From: Azolla caroliniana
Lineage: Eukaryota > Polypodiophyta
NCBI GenBank assembly: GCA_043228905.1
Contig: JBHGNT010000002.1
Span: 19,406,001 to 19,470,000, forward strand
Direction of reading: 5' to 3'
DNA length: 64,000 bases
The notes under the pieces were generated by a model. The model worked only from the letters and a program-made list of their open reading frames with translations, was not told the DNA's origin and did not search any database. Made by a program: the position numbers and the translations under genes. Shown here in pieces: positions 34,201-43,019 of the stretch (the first letter of the stretch is position 1; every line of letters starts with the position of its first letter).

Positions 34201-35158
34201 CTGGTCTGACGGAGCTGCGTCACAATTCAAGGCTCGACGTCCATTTTATTTTGTGGGGAGGTATCCTGCTATAACAGGTTTGGAGATGAGATGGAATTTT
34301 TTTGGGTCTGGCCATGGTAAAGGTGAACATGATGGTGCAGGGGCTGTTATAAAGCGGGCACTTACCCATGAACAACTAAAGACAGATGGTGTGCACATGA
34401 ATTGTGCATCACATGTAGTTGAATTTTTAAGAACAAATATGTCGACGAGTGCCACAGGTGTTTATTCCTCGCAAGTTCGAGATATCAAACGTGAATTTTG
34501 GGAAGTGAAGATAGATGAAGTAAATAGGGAGAAGACCTGGGAGTGCCAAGGAATTCCCGAATTGCGATCTCTGCATGCTGTTCGCGGTTATTCCAGGTTG
34601 GATGGTCATTGTATTGCGGTTAGAGAATTGACTTGTTTTTGCTTCCATTGTGTGCAGGGAAATTGGAGATATTGTCTAAACAAAGCATACATTCAGAATT
34701 GGGAGTATCACACTCTGAATGATAAGGAAGCAGTTGATGGGGAAACAGGGCAGAATGCTGACTTCACATATGAGGGACTTGGAGATACTTTGAGTGATGT
34801 CCTGAACGTTGGGGATAACTTCGCTGTAAATGCTGAAGAAGGCAATTCAGAGGGTGCTGATTTCTATATATTAAAGTGCACGGTTAGTAAACAGTGTGCA
34901 AGGCAGAATATTGTAGATGCATGGGGAAATTTTGTATCTGCCGGGACATTCTACATCGAAGGCATTTTTTATGCAAAACTAGATGACTACGAATATGTGT
35001 ACAGGCTGTTAGAAGACAAACCAGCGGCGTATATGTACTCTCATTTGGTCAGATGCATCAACGTCCCAATGTCAGAATACAATAGCTGCTCCGGTTTATA
35101 CACTGTTGGTGCTAATGTGTATGAATGTATTTACAATAGTATGCCATGGAATTTGTAG
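31251..35158 (+). CDS. Transposase (two exons, 863 aa), candidate DDD/E, Sola-like
   Basis: Exon 1 is 31251-32000 and exon 2 is 33317-35158. The junction CCTCAG|GTATTT...TACGCAG|GTCGAT keeps the frame. Exon 1 has a basic N-terminal segment (NYWAEKKRKHRQL), a helix-turn-helix-like ISELSKVIGVSRKTVYNTMN and FWTNESRVSPNKKDLCRKR. Exon 2 has a Cys/His cluster (RYTCCCIYH, CTCGCPICRSS, HKCVMGLCQDCG), then VVSVVDFAENY (Asp about 465), WVWSDGAASQFKARRPF (Asp about 548) and GSGHGKGEHDGAGAVIKRAL (Glu 587 or Asp 589), spaced like an RNase H-fold catalytic triad. ATG is followed by no stop. A telobox-like TTAGGGTTTT lies just before the ATG. The protein would bind the TIRs and cut and rejoin DNA in the nucleus. 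Superfamily assignment is tentative. Confidence 0.82.
32075..33290. repeat. Palindromic AGCTAATTAGCT array in the transposase intron
   Basis: Dozens of copies of TAGCTAATTAGCTA, a perfect palindrome, alternate with 6-9-bp variable spacers such as CTACYATGA and CTACTAGRA. The period is about 20 bp with higher-order units of 40-100 bp. It fills nearly the entire intron 32001-33316 and stops 25 bp before the acceptor. Confidence 0.95.
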
Positions 35159-35635
35159 CTACAAGTAGCACTTACCATGTTCTCTTGTAAAACAAACATG
35201 TATTTCGCGAAAACAGATCAATAAATTCGTTTGGAATCAATTTCTTGTATACAGTCTGCTTTTTGTGCTTCTTTCTCAATAAAATCATGTCTTTTTTGTT
35301 AAGTTTTAAGTTATAAGTTATAGCGAAATAGTCATCAGTAGCTAATTAGCTGTACAAATGCAGCTAATTAGCTGTACAAATGTATTTACAATAGTATGCC
35401 ATGGAATTTGTAGCTACAAGTAGCACTTACCATGTTCTCTTGTAAAACAAACATGTATTTCGCGAAAACAGATCAATAAATTCGTTTGGAATCAATTTCT
35501 TGTATACAGTCTGCTTTCTGTACTTCTTTCTCAATAAAATCATGTCTTTTTTGTTAAGTTTTAAGTTATAAGTTATAGCGAAATAGTCATCAGTAGCTAA
35601 TTAGCTGTACAAATGCAGCTAATTAGCTGTCAATA
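35126..35635 (+). repeat. 255-bp tandem duplication of the transposase 3' end
   Basis: The sequence from TGTATTTACAATAGTATGCC (35126), covering the last codons, stop, an AATAAA-bearing 3' UTR and two AGCTAATTAGCT boxes, is repeated from 35381 with few changes. The second copy lies wholly downstream of the stop. Confidence 0.92.
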
Positions 35636-35760
35636 GCTAAATAGTCATCAATAGAATGAAATCAACAATCTGCAACATATTCCTCAAATTACACAGTAGA
35701 TAAGTACAGTGGGAACAAGTAATTAAATTCTTCATTGAATAATGTCATCTCTTTACATAT

Positions 35761-36894
35761 TTATAAATTACCATTGGAAATGTCTACAAATCTCCTATAA
35801 ACAGCTAAGCTCTTGCTAGTCAGTGGAACGAGTCTACATATATTATCCGCATGTTGAGCTCGGTATGGAGTCCACAACCATGCACCTAGTTGGCAGCTCA
35901 CTGTTTGCACCAGGTACTGTTCAGGCATTTCCTCGGGTAGAATGAGACAGCATCTCCGAATATTGAAGTAGTGTCGGAAATGTTCTGTATCCAAAATCAA
36001 TGTATTGTCAGCATTATATTCAGGCCAAGTAGCCCAAAAATCAGAAAGCCTCTTGAATCTTGCAGCTTCCATCTGCTCACAATTTTCTCGTGCCCATTGA
36101 CCTTTAAAACGACTTCGCCATTTTGGGAAGAATCTTGCCAAACACTTCCACACATCTGATTTTGGTTTTTCTCTCCAAATAAACAAATCGAAGTACTCCA
36201 CAGCCCACTCTAGAAACTGATTTGCGTCCCTCCTTGGCTGCATATATCTCATACTCATCAAGACTTTATCAAGCTCCAAGATCAAGGCTCTTCGCTCGAC
36301 TTCTAGTGGTTTAGGTTTCCATTCCTGAAACTGAGCCGCTGTTACACCATTTTCTGGTAGGATACGATCAATCTCAATCAGCTCAGGTTCGGCTGACACA
36401 ACTGGTGTCCTTTTCCTCTTTAAACCCCTAGTCGACTGTGTTGGGCCTAGCTTCACATTCTGGTGCTCTTGTTTTGTCGACTTAGTTATCAATCCTTGGA
36501 TTACCTCAGTGCATGTAGCTACTGTTCTGCTCGATATCAGTCCACTGGTATCACATGTTGCATCTACCTGCAACACCAAGTCATCCGTGCTACATGCTGC
36601 ATCTACCTGCAACACCAAGTCATCTGTGCTACATGCTGCATCTACCTGCAACACCAAGTCATCCGTGCTACATGCTTGATCAACTTGTGTGACCAGATCA
36701 CTTGTGTCAGTTGCTACATCTACTTTCAAGATGGGGCCCTTTAAACATGCCGCAACCTCAACAGTATCCACACTGCCATTGGCCTTACGAGCAATAGAAT
36801 CAAACCCTTTAGACTCTGCAACATCAGAAAACACCAACATATTCACACTCACAAAGTAACTACTAGTCTCACAAAACAATATCCTGAACATCAA
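35761..36894 (-). CDS. Accessory ORF of the transposon, unknown function
   Basis: An open minus-strand frame of 377 codons; a likely start is an internal Met (NMLVFSDVAESKG, about 36840), and the upstream stretch may be intron or UTR. The N-terminal third carries four tandem 15-residue units of the type QVDAACSTDDLVL (about 36560-36700). The rest is a Trp-rich, probably folded segment: EYFDLFIWREKPKSDVWKCL, ARFFPKWRSRFKGQW, SDFWATWPEY, CQLGAWLWTPYRAQH. No family is recognised. It converges with the transposase gene and lies downstream of the spliced accessory gene; whether it is a separate gene or another exon of it is open (both contain VAESK). Confidence 0.6.
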   Translation of the reverse strand: MMFRILFCETSSYFVSVNMLVFSDVAESKGFDSIARKANGSVDTVEVAACLKGPILKVDVATDTSDLVTQVDQACSTDDLVLQVDAACSTDDLVLQVDAACSTDDLVLQVDATCDTSGLISSRTVATCTEVIQGLITKSTKQEHQNVKLGPTQSTRGLKRKRTPVVSAEPELIEIDRILPENGVTAAQFQEWKPKPLEVERRALILELDKVLMSMRYMQPRRDANQFLEWAVEYFDLFIWREKPKSDVWKCLARFFPKWRSRFKGQWARENCEQMEAARFKRLSDFWATWPEYNADNTLILDTEHFRHYFNIRRCCLILPEEMPEQYLVQTVSCQLGAWLWTPYRAQHADNICRLVPLTSKSLAVYRRFVDISNGNL

Positions 36895-37064
36895 AGAGTT
36901 TCAGTCATAGAACAACACTCTTCAAATTATCTTGGAAAAACATCATAGAGTTCCATTACATAATGTGGATCAAGCAACAACCAATCTGAGGTTTTACTTG
37001 TCCAACAGGATAGTAAAACTTCATAAAACCCTAGCAAAATCCCTAAGCTAACAATCATATCCAA

Positions 37065-40000
37065 CTAAACAGTATTTCGCTCCACTACGTCTGGGCCCCT
37101 TGACCGAGTAACTGGTCTTGTTCCCGATCGTGGCCCCTTCTTCAGCCTTTTTCTGGTTGGTTCCCCATTTAGCCTTGCTTCTAGGACCCAATGCGCAAGT
37201 GTGTCCTCCTCCGACAACCTTCCCATCGCCTCAACAGCTAATTGCACATCAGCCGTTTCTTGAACTAGCTTTTCAAGTACAGAGGGATCTGTTTGGACAT
37301 TTTCAGTAGTTGGGCTCGGTGGGGTGGAATCAAGGTCTTGAGACTCGAAGAAATGTTGCATCAAGTGTTCATAAACACTGTTGTTGTGAACCTCAGTTTT
37401 ACATGTTGTTTCCACTATTTCATGGCATTTCACATCGTTGCCTAATTCAGTACACTGTTCCAAAAGAATAGGGTGCAGCTGATCTGAAGGAGATGTGATA
37501 GCAGGACTCTTACTTTCAGCCACATTGGCAGTAGTATCCTCATCTGTTGCAGCATCATCAGCACCAGACACATCATGTGCCGTCCTTAATCCACAAGATT
37601 CTACAATAACATGACAGTTATTTAGGATAGCTAATTAGCTACTTTACTAAACTATGGTAGAAGCTAGGATAGCTAATTAGCTAGTACGATAGCTAATTAG
37701 CTAGTATGATAGCTAATTAGGTACTTTACTCAACTATGGTAGTAGTTAGGATAGCTAATTAGGTACTTTACTCAACTATGGTAGTAGTTAGGATAGCTTA
37801 TTAGCTACTAGGATAGCTAATTAGCTGCCCGTAGCTAATTAGCTACTAGGATAGCTAATTAGCTGCCAGTAGCTAATTAGCTACTAGGATAGCTTATTAG
37901 CTACTTTACACAACTATGGCAGTAGCTACTAGGATAGCTAATTCTCTAGGATAGCTAATTCGCTAGTAGGATAGCTAATTAGTTGCCAGCAGCTAATTAG
38001 CTAGTAGGATAGCTAATTAGTTGCCAGTAGCTAATTAGCTAGTAGGATAGCTAATTAGGTACTTTACTCAACTATGGTAGTAGCTAATTAGCTAGTAGGA
38101 TAGCTAATTAGGTACTTTACTCAACTATGGTAGTAGCTAATTAGCTAGTAGGATAGCTAATTAGGTACTTTACTCAACTATGGTAGTAGCTAATTAGCTA
38201 GTAGGATAGCTAATTAGCTACTAGGATAGCTAATTAGCTGCTAGTAGCTAATTAGCTACTAGGATAGCTTATTAGCTACTTTACACAACTATGGCAGTAG
38301 CTAATTAGTTACTAGGATAGCTAATTAGTTGCCAGTGGCTAATTAGCTAGTAGGATACCTAATTAGCTTTTTTACACAACTATAGTACTAGCTAATTAGC
38401 TAGTACCATAGCTAATTACCTACTAGGATAGCTAATTAGCTAGTAGGATAGCTTATTAGCTACTTTACACAACTATAGTAGTAGCTAGGATAGCTAATTA
38501 GCTACTATAAGCTACTTTACTCAACTATGGTAGTAGCTAGGATAGCTAATTAGCTACTTTACTAACTATGGTAGTAGCTAGGATAGCTAATTAGCTACTT
38601 TACTAACTATGGTGGTAGCTAGGATAGCTAATTAGCTACAATGAAAGCTAATTAGCTACTTTCTCAACTATGTAGTAGCTAGGATAGCTTATTAGCTACT
38701 AGGACAGCTAATTAGCTGCCAGTAGCTAATTAGCTACTAGGATAGCTTATTAGCTACTTTACACAACTATGTCAGTAGCTAATTAGCTACTATGATAGCT
38801 AATTAGCTAGTAGGATAGCTAATTAGCTAGTAGGATAGCTAATTAGTTGCCAGTAGCTAATTAGCTAGTAGGATAGCTAATTAGCTTTTTTACACAACTA
38901 TGGTACTAGCTAATTAGCTAGTACCATAGCTAACTAGCTACTAGGATAGCTTATTAGCTACTTTACACAACTATGTCAGTAGCTAATTAGCTACTATGAT
39001 AGCTAATTAGCTAGTAGGATAGCTAATTAGTTGCCAGTAGCTAATTAGCTAGTAGGATAGCTAATTAGTTGCCAGTAGCTAATTAGCTAGTAGGATAGCT
39101 AATTAGCTTTTTTACACAACTATGGTACTAGCTAATTAGCTAGTACCATAGCTAACTAGCTACTAGGATAGCTTATTAGCTACTTTACACAACTATGGCA
39201 GTAGCTAATTAGTTACTAGGATAGCTAATTAGTTGCCAGTGGCTAATTAGCTAGTAGGATAGCTATTTAGCTTTTTTACACAACTATGGTACTAGCTAAT
39301 TAGCTAGTACCATAGCTAATTAGCTACTAGGATAGCTAATTAGCTAGTAGCTCATTAGCTGCCAGTAGCTAATTAGCTAGTAGGATAGCTAATTAGAAAA
39401 GACTAAGCTTATTAGCTACAGTATGGTATACCTGTTTGTTTTCTCCACTCATTTGGTAGAGTTGTACTGCAATCTCCCAAACAGAATGCAGCAATTCGAC
39501 AGGCATGTTGAAAACAAAGCAGATCTATTTTACGCTGGGGATCCAGTGGCCCCTCTAATTCAAGCTCCTGTTGCGCAACCTATTCCAGATAATGCTTGAT
39601 TAGCACATTTTACCCGTTATTTATAACACAATCACATACCAACAAAACAATAGTTACCTGAATCTTATTTCTAATTGTTGTAACAGCAGAAGTAACTTTG
39701 CTCTCCATTGCAGAAGCCATTGTGGCTTTCTCTAAATCAGTCTTAAAAAATGCCAATGTCTCACAGGCTTCATGGACATTTTTTAGCATATAGCTAACCA
39801 ATGTCTCACCTGTATCATCGACATTGGCTTTCCTTGGGTGTCGGTGTGGTGTATGCCCCCGGTCTTGCTGGGAGTCGGCAGTTGCATCAACAGCTGCCAT
39901 GCTCCAAAATCTGTCTATTTTTTGTGCCAAGGTCCCCATCTTTCGGCATCTTTTTACCGATGCCTCACCATAGACTGCCCAAGCTACCCTATACATTTCA

Positions 40001-40331
40001 GGGTCTCTAGATTCCTTCGCTGTTTTGCAGTACTCATATGCAAATGCTCTAGCAAATGAAATTGACAACTCATTGTTGACTGGGATCTCCTGATGAACTT
40101 TCTGGTGCAGTCTCATGCAGTCATCGTACAAGTCGGCTCGTACATGCTTCAGCTTGACCTTGCCTTTGACTCTAGGCACTGTATATACTGTCATCCAGTC
40201 TATATCACTGATCAATTTATCACTTAGGACAGCAGGGTCAACACCCTCGAGTGACAGACCATAGGTGTTGTGGAAGTTCTCCTTTGTCTCGCAAAATTTT
40301 GCGAAGTTTAGTATACGGAGGAACGAGCCAT
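37065..40331 (-). CDS. Spliced accessory gene of the transposon, unknown function
   Basis: Three exons join in frame on the minus strand: 39658-40331 (ending KIQ, CAG|GTAACT), 39432-39579 (VAQQELELEGPLDPQRKIDL to NEWRKQT, ending CAG|GTATAC) and 37065-37600 (ESCGLRTAHDVSGADDAATD to the stop after VVERNTV). The first begins GSFLRILNFAKFCETKENFH after an acceptor TTTCAG at 40332, so a further 5' exon is needed; a short one ending near 40888 is possible but its frame was not resolved. The product is at least about 450 residues, acidic near the C-terminus, then basic (RKRLKKGPRSGTRPVTRSRG). No known domain is seen. The second intron is filled with the AGCTAATTAGCT array. Confidence 0.62.
37610..39415. 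repeat. Palindromic AGCTAATTAGCT array in the accessory-gene intron
   Basis: About 1.8 kb made of TAGCTAATTAGCTA boxes separated by motifs such as GTAGGA, TTGCCAGT and a recurrent spacer TACTTTACACAACTATGGTA. Higher-order units of about 60-150 bp are visible. It spans nearly the whole predicted intron 37601-39431. Confidence 0.95.
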
Positions 40332-40389
40332 CTGAAATATCATTTCAGAAATTAGAAATAGTGCAAAATCAGAATATGTGAGAATCAAA

Positions 40390-40860
40390 AACCCCAATCA
40401 ACAACAACAAAAATGGTGCAAAATCTTTAACTTAGCAAATCAGAAACCCTAATCATAATTTGTATTCAGAAATTTGAAATCAGAAACCCTAATCAAAATC
40501 TGTAATCAGAAGTTTGAAATCAGAAACCCTAATCAAAATCTGTAATCAGAAGTTTGTAACCAGAAACCTTATTCAGAAATTCTAATCAGAAATTTATAAT
40601 CAAAAACCCTAATCAGAAATTTCAATCAGAAACCCTAATAAAAAATTTCAATCACAAACCCTAATCAGAAATCCTAAGCAGAAATTTATAAACAAAAACC
40701 CTATTTAGAAATTCTAATTTGTAATCAAAATTTGTAACCAGAAACCCTATTCAGAAATTCTAATCAGAAATTTATAATCAAAAACCCTAATCAGAAATTT
40801 CAATCACAAACCCTAATCAGAAATTTCAATCACAAACCCTAATCACTAAAGACAGGATTA
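40390..40860. repeat. Telobox-like AAACCCTAATCA repeats
   Basis: About a dozen copies of AACCCTAATC, spaced irregularly at 15-60 bp within units such as CAGAAATTTCAATCAC. They contain the plant telobox core AAACCCTAA. They lie upstream of the first well-supported exon of the minus-strand accessory gene, so in its 5' intron or UTR. Confidence 0.8.
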
Positions 40861-41371
40861 AACACAAAAAAAGTAATATAAACACACCTGTTGCTACTCC
40901 CCGATTTGCGAGACATCCTTGTATGGGACTCCAAGGACTTCACCCTATTCGATTTTGGGGAAATATGAATCGGCACCAAAGTTCAGACAGTAGTCAAAAA
41001 GAAAAAACAAATGTTTGGGGTTTCTGTAACTGAAACATACCTGGACGATGATCAAGCGGGTTCTGTGTTGTAGCTCTCAATCTGCAATGTCGATTTTTTG
41101 CTGTTGCGGGAGCTACGTCTGCGTTCGTGCTCTGAGTACTCCATCTGCGTTCAAAATCAGACTTAGGCTAAACAGGAAATTGATGACATTGAAGTCGACC
41201 TTAGATGATGGTGATATTCCCCAAGTTCCACTACGTCTGAAACAGAAGTTCAAATATTTGAGTTTTTTCATAAATTAGTTTTTCAAATATTTGATTTTCC
41301 CACAAGAAAGACTAGCTAAACAAATAGCTAATTAGTTATGGCCATTTTAGTAGCTAATTAGCTATAATAGT

Positions 41372-41395
41372 GTTTCCACTCGCATGCTTTTACCC
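41372..41395 (-). repeat. Right terminal inverted repeat
   Basis: The inverse of 29747-29770 with one mismatch (GGGTA against GGGTG). The subterminal region 41310-41368 has three AGCTAATTAG boxes, mirroring the left end. Confidence 0.9.
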
Positions 41396-41399
41396 GATT
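41396..41399. repeat. Target-site duplication GATT, right copy (DNA transposon)
   Basis: Matches 29743-29746. Confidence 0.82.
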
Positions 41400-41890
41400 A
41401 CTTTGTCCGGTGTGAGGATAGCTTGATCCCTCACGGACAACCTTCCGAATCAACTTTCGAATGCCAAAAACACATCGAGGACCTCCAGCCCCTTATCCGA
41501 TGTTTCCACCCAATCTTCGAATCCCCTCCTCGTTGCCTTGGAGGAGTCCTCGATAGCAAAAGTAGTCTTCAACGCTTCTTCAAACGCCGCCCACGTCGGA
41601 TTTTATTGTCATATCCCATGGATACTCCCTTGAAGCCCATCAGTAGCCACCCGATTGAAGGATGTCACTTGCAATCCTTCCGATATTCCACACCGCAACA
41701 TCTCCGACTTGTAGTCTCGTAGATAACATGACACATCCTTCTTGTTAAATTTCCCGTTCCGTTGCACAAGCCGCTCTACTACCGCCGCAATCTCTGACAT
41801 CGCGCGTTGTTCTTGTAGCATCCTCTGGAACATTGTCATCATGTTGTTATCCTCTTGTTGATTCTCCATCTCCTTGCCATTCGTCTTCAT
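41400..41890 (-). pseudogene. Element H gag N-terminal part
   Basis: The minus-strand ATG at 41890 overlaps the end of the PBS. Residues include VERLVQRNGKFNKKDVSCYL and LRDYKSEMLRCGISEGLQVT, matching G2 gag (IGRFSGKDATSYLASYRAE). A stop after about 94 codons and a frame change precede FEDWVETSDKGLEV and the end DQAILTPDKV at the transposon junction. Confidence 0.78.
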
Positions 41891-41907
41891 GTCGGGTTCA
41901 CCAATTG
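41885..41907 (-). other. Element H primer-binding site
   Basis: The minus strand reads CAATTGGTGAACCCGACATG directly after the 5' LTR, almost the same as the G2 site. Confidence 0.65.
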
Positions 41908-42597
41908 TGTCGTGCCTTTTCGGCGCCGGATCGTTGCATGAATCGGGTGGGAACCGTTGGGGTTTTGGACTAGGAGGTTGGGTAATTTGAGGCAAATAAG
42001 AATGTGAATAGGTTGTAAGTAAGAGATATAAAAACCTCGTGAATCCCACGAGTATAGTGTATTAATCAATACTTAGATAAGAATTTGAATTTAGATTGAA
42101 AGAAAGAGATAAATAACTTGTGAATCCCACAAGTATAATTTATTAATCAACCCTTCTAAAAAAAATTAACCACCCTTACAATTTGCTCCCCCCATCATTA
42201 TATAGTGATGGGAGAGACTAAGTATATCCTACTACATGCAAGCATGATGCTTTTTCTCTAACTCGAGTGGTCATGCACACTAGATGTCCTAGCTTTTCCT
42301 ATCATACTTTTTCTTTTTTAACCCCAAGTGTTCATGCACACTCGATGTACATGAAGCACTTTCTATCATGCTTTTTCTTTTAACTCAAGTTTATGCATGA
42401 ATGACCTTTTTATCATGCTTATCTAGAATATTTATGTGAGATGGTAAGGCTTGAAATTGTTGACATGGAGGTACAGGTTTCAAATCTTGCCCTATGCATC
42501 TAACATGATTATTTTAGTAATTTCTTCTATTTCTTTATACTTAGTCAATCGGGTACTCTACACATATTTTACGTAGTGTACAAAGCACACAACGACA
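41908..42597 (-). repeat. Element H 5' LTR (690 bp)
   Basis: Plus-strand termini TGTCGTGCC...ACAACGACA. It matches the 356-bp partner at both ends and has about 330 bp extra (roughly 42197-42530), including GGTTTCAAATCTTGCCC. Either that copy has a deletion or this one an insertion. Confidence 0.82.
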
Positions 42598-43019
42598 AAG
42601 GTTTTTATAGTTGCTAGATATGTAAGTATTTATACAACATCATCATGCTAGGCTTGTTATGTGCCCATTGTTCTTTTTCCTTAAAGTAACCCTACTTTGT
42701 TTGTCAAGAAATAAAAGTAGAGAAAAATGAAAGGCAATTTTGAGTTTATGAAGACTAAGTAGACTTGTCATTACAGTGATTAGTCAATCGGGTACTCTAC
42801 ACATATTTTACGTAGTGTACAAACCACACAATGACAACGGTTTTTATAGTTGCTAGATATGTAAGTATTTATACAACCTCATCATGCTAGGCTTGTTATG
42901 TGCCCATTGTTCTTTTTCCTTAAAGTAACCCTACTTTGTTTGTCAAGAAATAAAAGTAGAGAAAAATGAAAGGCAATTTTGAGTTTATGAAGACTAAGTA
43001 GACTTGTCATTAGAGTGAT
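42542..43019. repeat. 239-bp tandem duplication spanning LTR end and flank
   Basis: TAGTCAATCGGGTACTCTAC begins both 42542 and 42781. Each unit holds the last about 56 bp of the element H LTR plus about 180 bp of flanking DNA. The two copies differ at only a few positions. Confidence 0.93.

Larger units (their letters stand above)
29747..41395. mobile_element. 11.6-kb DNA transposon with TIRs, transposase and accessory genes (tentatively Sola-like)
   Basis: The ends are 24-bp inverted repeats (29747-29770 and 41372-41395, one mismatch) starting GGGTRAAAGCATGC, flanked by a 4-bp GATT duplication. Inside, a plus-strand two-exon transposase gene (31251-35158) faces a minus-strand module: an ORF at 35761-36894 and a spliced gene at 37065-40331. 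Between and within them are an 83-bp minisatellite and long arrays of AGCTAATTAGCT. A 4-bp target duplication and a transposase with zinc-finger and acidic motifs fit the Sola superfamily better than hAT, Mutator, Harbinger or CACTA, but this rests on memory of the family and could not be searched. The transposase frame is intact, so the copy may be fairly recent. Confidence 0.88.
11849..42597 (-). mobile_element. Element H: old Ty3/Gypsy retrotransposon, split by later insertions
   Basis: The minus-strand element has its 3' LTR at 11849-12204, a polypurine tract at 12205-12216, its 5' LTR at 41908-42597 and PBS at 41885-41907. Its body (12217-17086 and 41400-41884) reads gag, protease, RT, RNase H, integrase in Ty3/Gypsy order. 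Two insertions divide its gag: chromovirus G1 (17087-29735) and the DNA transposon (29747-41395). Across both, the gag reading continues from LTPDKV to MFLRAVDVRDQ, which proves they are insertions into one gene. The flanks share ACGG (11845-11848 and, in a duplicated copy, 42837-42840). The coding sequence is heavily frameshifted. Confidence 0.88.

Noticed and set aside
36463-36744. Plus-strand Cys-rich ORF (CCIYLQHQVIRAT repeats)
   Set aside because: Antisense of the 45-bp repeats in the minus-strand accessory ORF.
32075-39415. Array that looks CRISPR-like at first sight (short palindromic repeat, variable spacers)
   Set aside because: Plant nuclear context, spacers are themselves repeated and only 6-30 bp, and no cas genes; it is a transposon minisatellite.
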